Part shown: positions 62,409 through 64,000 of the stretch, piece after piece
Numbering within the stretch: the stretch's first letter is position 1
Layout of the letters: every line of letters begins with the position of its first letter
From: Nocardioides ochotonae
Lineage (GTDB): Bacteria; Actinomycetota; Actinomycetes; Propionibacteriales; Nocardioidaceae
Length of the DNA: 64,000 nucleotides
NCBI RefSeq assembly: GCF_011420305.2
Contig: NZ_CP061769.1
Span: 3,831,001 to 3,895,000, forward strand
Reading direction: 5' to 3'
Translations under genes and position numbers: made by a program
Notes under the pieces: model-generated
Databases searched by the model: none
What the model saw: only the letters and a program-made list of their open reading frames with translations
What the model was told of the DNA's origin: nothing

Positions 62409-63359
62409 TCAGCGCAGGATCTGGCCGCCCTCCTCGAGCACCAGTCCGGGCATCAGGTCGTCGACCGACCCGTCAGGGACCACCTCGACCGGCGCCTCGG
62501 AGAACCGCAGCAGGGACCGCGCGACGTTGCCGAGCGGCCAGATCCGGCCGGCGTCGCGGCGCCGGCGCAGGACGACGACCACGTCGACGGCCGCACTGTG
62601 CCGCACCAGCACCTCCGTGGGGGTGCCGTGCTCGGCGTGCAGCTCGACCTGGACGTCGGGGTACTCCGCGCGCCACGGGGCGAGCAGCGAGGTCAGCATC
62701 CGCAGCCCCTCGTCGCGCCACTCCTCGGGGCGGACCCGCTGGGCGATCAGGTCGGAGTAGGCGTCCGGCATCCGCCAGGCGTGCACCACGACCAGGGTCG
62801 CGCCGCGCTCCCGCGCGAACTCGAAGGCCCGCGAGAGCAGGTGCGGCGAGACGGCGGGACGCTTCACGCCGAGCAGCACCCGGCCGTGCCCGCCGGCACC
62901 GCTCCAGCCCTCGGGGACGACCACCGCGCGGACCGGCGTACGAGCCGCCACCGCTGCGGTCGTGGCTCCGGCGACCATGCGGTCCACGCCGGTGCGGGTC
63001 TCGCGGCCGAGCACCAGGAGGTGTGCGGTGCCCGTGCCGCGCAGCAGGCCGGTCACCCGCGACCCGGTCTCGTGGGCGGTCTCGATGAGGAGGTCCGGCT
63101 GGCGCTCGAGCGCCTCGCTGCGTGCGGCGGCGAGGACATCCTCCGCCGCGCTCCGCAGGTCCGTGAGGGTCAGCGGCAGCGGCGCCATCGGGACGTACGA
63201 CGGGCTCACGTGCACCAGGCGCAGGACCGATCCCTCACGGGCGGCCACGTCCGCGGCGTACCGGATCGCGCCGAGGCTGCGCGCGGTGCCGTCGACGCCG
63301 ACGGCGACGACCTCCGCCGCGGGGTCGGTGCGGTGCTCGGACCGGACCTCGGGGGACAT
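62409..63359 (-). CDS. Tandem universal stress protein
   Basis: 316 residues, two UspA domains. Domain 1 opens VVAVGVDGTARSLGAIRYA; its end VLGRETRTGVDRMVAGATTAAVAAR is the usual ATP-binding G-x2-G-x9-G(S/T) in altered form (GATTAA). Domain 2 starts RVLLGVKRP and ends LGNVARSLLRFSEAPVEVVP, also altered. Cytoplasmic. Tandem Usps are typical members of the DosR dormancy regulon of mycobacteria; here the gene follows a DevS-like kinase on the same strand. CAGGAG lies five bases before the ATG. Confidence 0.88.
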   Translation of the reverse strand: MSPEVRSEHRTDPAAEVVAVGVDGTARSLGAIRYAADVAAREGSVLRLVHVSPSYVPMAPLPLTLTDLRSAAEDVLAAARSEALERQPDLLIETAHETGSRVTGLLRGTGTAHLLVLGRETRTGVDRMVAGATTAAVAARTPVRAVVVPEGWSGAGGHGRVLLGVKRPAVSPHLLSRAFEFARERGATLVVVHAWRMPDAYSDLIAQRVRPEEWRDEGLRMLTSLLAPWRAEYPDVQVELHAEHGTPTEVLVRHSAAVDVVVVLRRRRDAGRIWPLGNVARSLLRFSEAPVEVVPDGSVDDLMPGLVLEEGGQILR

Positions 63360-63409
63360 CGCTGCTCCTGTGCTGGTGCGGGGCGGGACACGCCGATCCT
63401 CGCCTCACC

Positions 63410-63430
63410 GGGCCCTCGGTCACAGGGCCC
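63410..63430 (-). promoter_or_regulatory. Palindrome before the stress-protein gene (candidate DosR-type site)
   Basis: GGGCCCT and AGGGCCC with a 7-base spacer, 51-71 bases before the Usp start. A second inverted repeat (GTCCCG and CGGGAC, 63434-63452) lies next to it. DosR boxes are palindromes with GGGnCC-type arms; the match is partial. The second repeat might instead end the kinase transcript. Confidence 0.4.
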
Positions 63431-63462
63431 AACGTCCCGGTTGCGGCGGGACAGGGGGCCTG

Positions 63463-64000
63463 TCAGCGGCCGGTCGGCACGATCCAGGTCAGCGTGGTGC
63501 CCTCACCGGGCGCGCTGCGCACCTCGCAGCGTCCCCCGAGCTCCTCCGCCCGACGGCGCATGTTGCCCAGCCCACTCTCGCGTACGTCGGGGGGCAGGCC
63601 GCGTCCGTCGTCGGCAACGCGCAGGACGATGTCGGCGCCGGCGGCCAGGTCGATCTCGACCCCCTGCGCCTCGGCGTGCCGGCTGGCGTTGGACAGCGCC
63701 TCGCCGAGCACGGCCAGCAGGTGCGGGGCGACGTCGTCGGAGACCAGGGTGCGCACCGGGCCGGTGAACCGCAGCACCGGTCGGAACTTCAAGGTGCCGG
63801 CCGCGCGGTCGACCATGCGGGTGACCTCGGCCTGGATGTCGGAGGCGTGCTCCATCGCGCCGAGGGCGAAGATCGAGCGCCGGATGTCCTTGATCGTGGC
63901 GTCGAGCTCGTCGACGCTGGACTCCAGGCGCTCGGCGAGCTCGGGGTTGTCGGAGGTCCGGGCCGTGCTCTGCAGGGTCAGCCCGACGGCGAAGAGCCGC
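63463..64000 (-). CDS. DevS/DosT-like sensor histidine kinase, C-terminal part (runs off the window)
   Basis: About 178 residues of the C-terminus. It starts in the dimerisation helix (RLFAVGLTLQ, then LDATIKDIRRSIFAL, the HisKA_3 style) and continues through an ATPase domain with N box LGEALSNASRHA, G1 box VADDGRGLP and GLGNMRRRAEELGG. In the NarL-type kinases DevS and DosT the same layout follows two heme GAF domains, which would lie beyond the edge. The Usp gene downstream fits a dormancy or low-oxygen regulon. Confidence 0.85.
   Translation of the reverse strand, partial: RLFAVGLTLQSTARTSDNPELAERLESSVDELDATIKDIRRSIFALGAMEHASDIQAEVTRMVDRAAGTLKFRPVLRFTGPVRTLVSDDVAPHLLAVLGEALSNASRHAEAQGVEIDLAAGADIVLRVADDGRGLPPDVRESGLGNMRRRAEELGGRCEVRSAPGEGTTLTWIVPTGR

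Overview
The window is 64 kb of very GC-rich chromosome from an actinobacterium. A mycothiol synthase gene (mshD), many GTG starts, a C/G-dominated third codon position and many start codons placed directly behind a -10-like hexamer (probable leaderless mRNAs) all point that way. Gene content and protein style suggest Nocardioides or a close relative (Propionibacteriales). That placement is inference, because no rRNA or marker gene is present. Almost everything is host-like chromosomal sequence. One visibly less GC-rich patch (about 55.7-58.6 kb) sits just before a tRNA-Lys gene.

Layout. 0-7.3 kb: the start of a Wzz-type polysaccharide chain-length protein, mshD, a giant alanine-rich coiled-coil membrane protein, and the dTDP-rhamnose genes (fused rmlC-rmlD, rmlB, divergent rmlA). 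7.4-19 kb: an esterase, then a phosphate and polyphosphate block (ppk1, DUF47-pit, pstSCAB with a PHO box, and a MutT1-type Nudix/phosphatase). This block is interrupted by an AbiEi/DUF559-like endonuclease gene flanked by two copies of the same palindrome. 19-24 kb: a membrane-anchored protein of unknown function and a copper operon (csoR, copZ, a His-rich exported protein, copA) with a CsoR-type operator. 24-31 kb: a small acidic protein, a cold-shock gene with a long leader, a 1096-residue hybrid histidine kinase, and a tightly coupled methyltransferase / unknown / GT61 glycosyltransferase trio.

31-54 kb is rich in exported proteins: a large M14 carboxypeptidase, lipoproteins, a sulfatase, a PASTA-like lipoprotein, a matrixin-like protease, a 1358-residue metalloprotease with eight fibronectin-III domains, a protein with three pilin-like head domains, and a penicillin acylase-family enzyme. 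Between them lie two DUF202 proteins, an APC permease, an FMN hydroxy-acid oxidase, a strongly basic protein made of proline-separated amphipathic helices, and a DEDDh exonuclease. 54-64 kb: a small P-loop kinase, a DUF6629 membrane protein, the less GC-rich patch (PD-(D/E)XK nuclease, propeller-like lipoprotein and a decayed duplicate of part of it), tRNA-Lys, a lipoprotein, pyruvate phosphate dikinase, a tandem universal stress protein and the C-terminus of a DevS/DosT-like sensor kinase.

How genes work together. The rml genes supply dTDP-L-rhamnose for envelope polysaccharide. Pst, Pit and PPK1 import phosphate and store it, with PhoP control visible at pstS. The csoR operon handles copper. 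The DevS-like kinase, the stress protein and PPDK fit a low-oxygen or low-energy response. The most unusual items are the palindrome-flanked nuclease, the amphipathic-helix protein, the triple pilin-head protein and the repeated leaderless-start signature.
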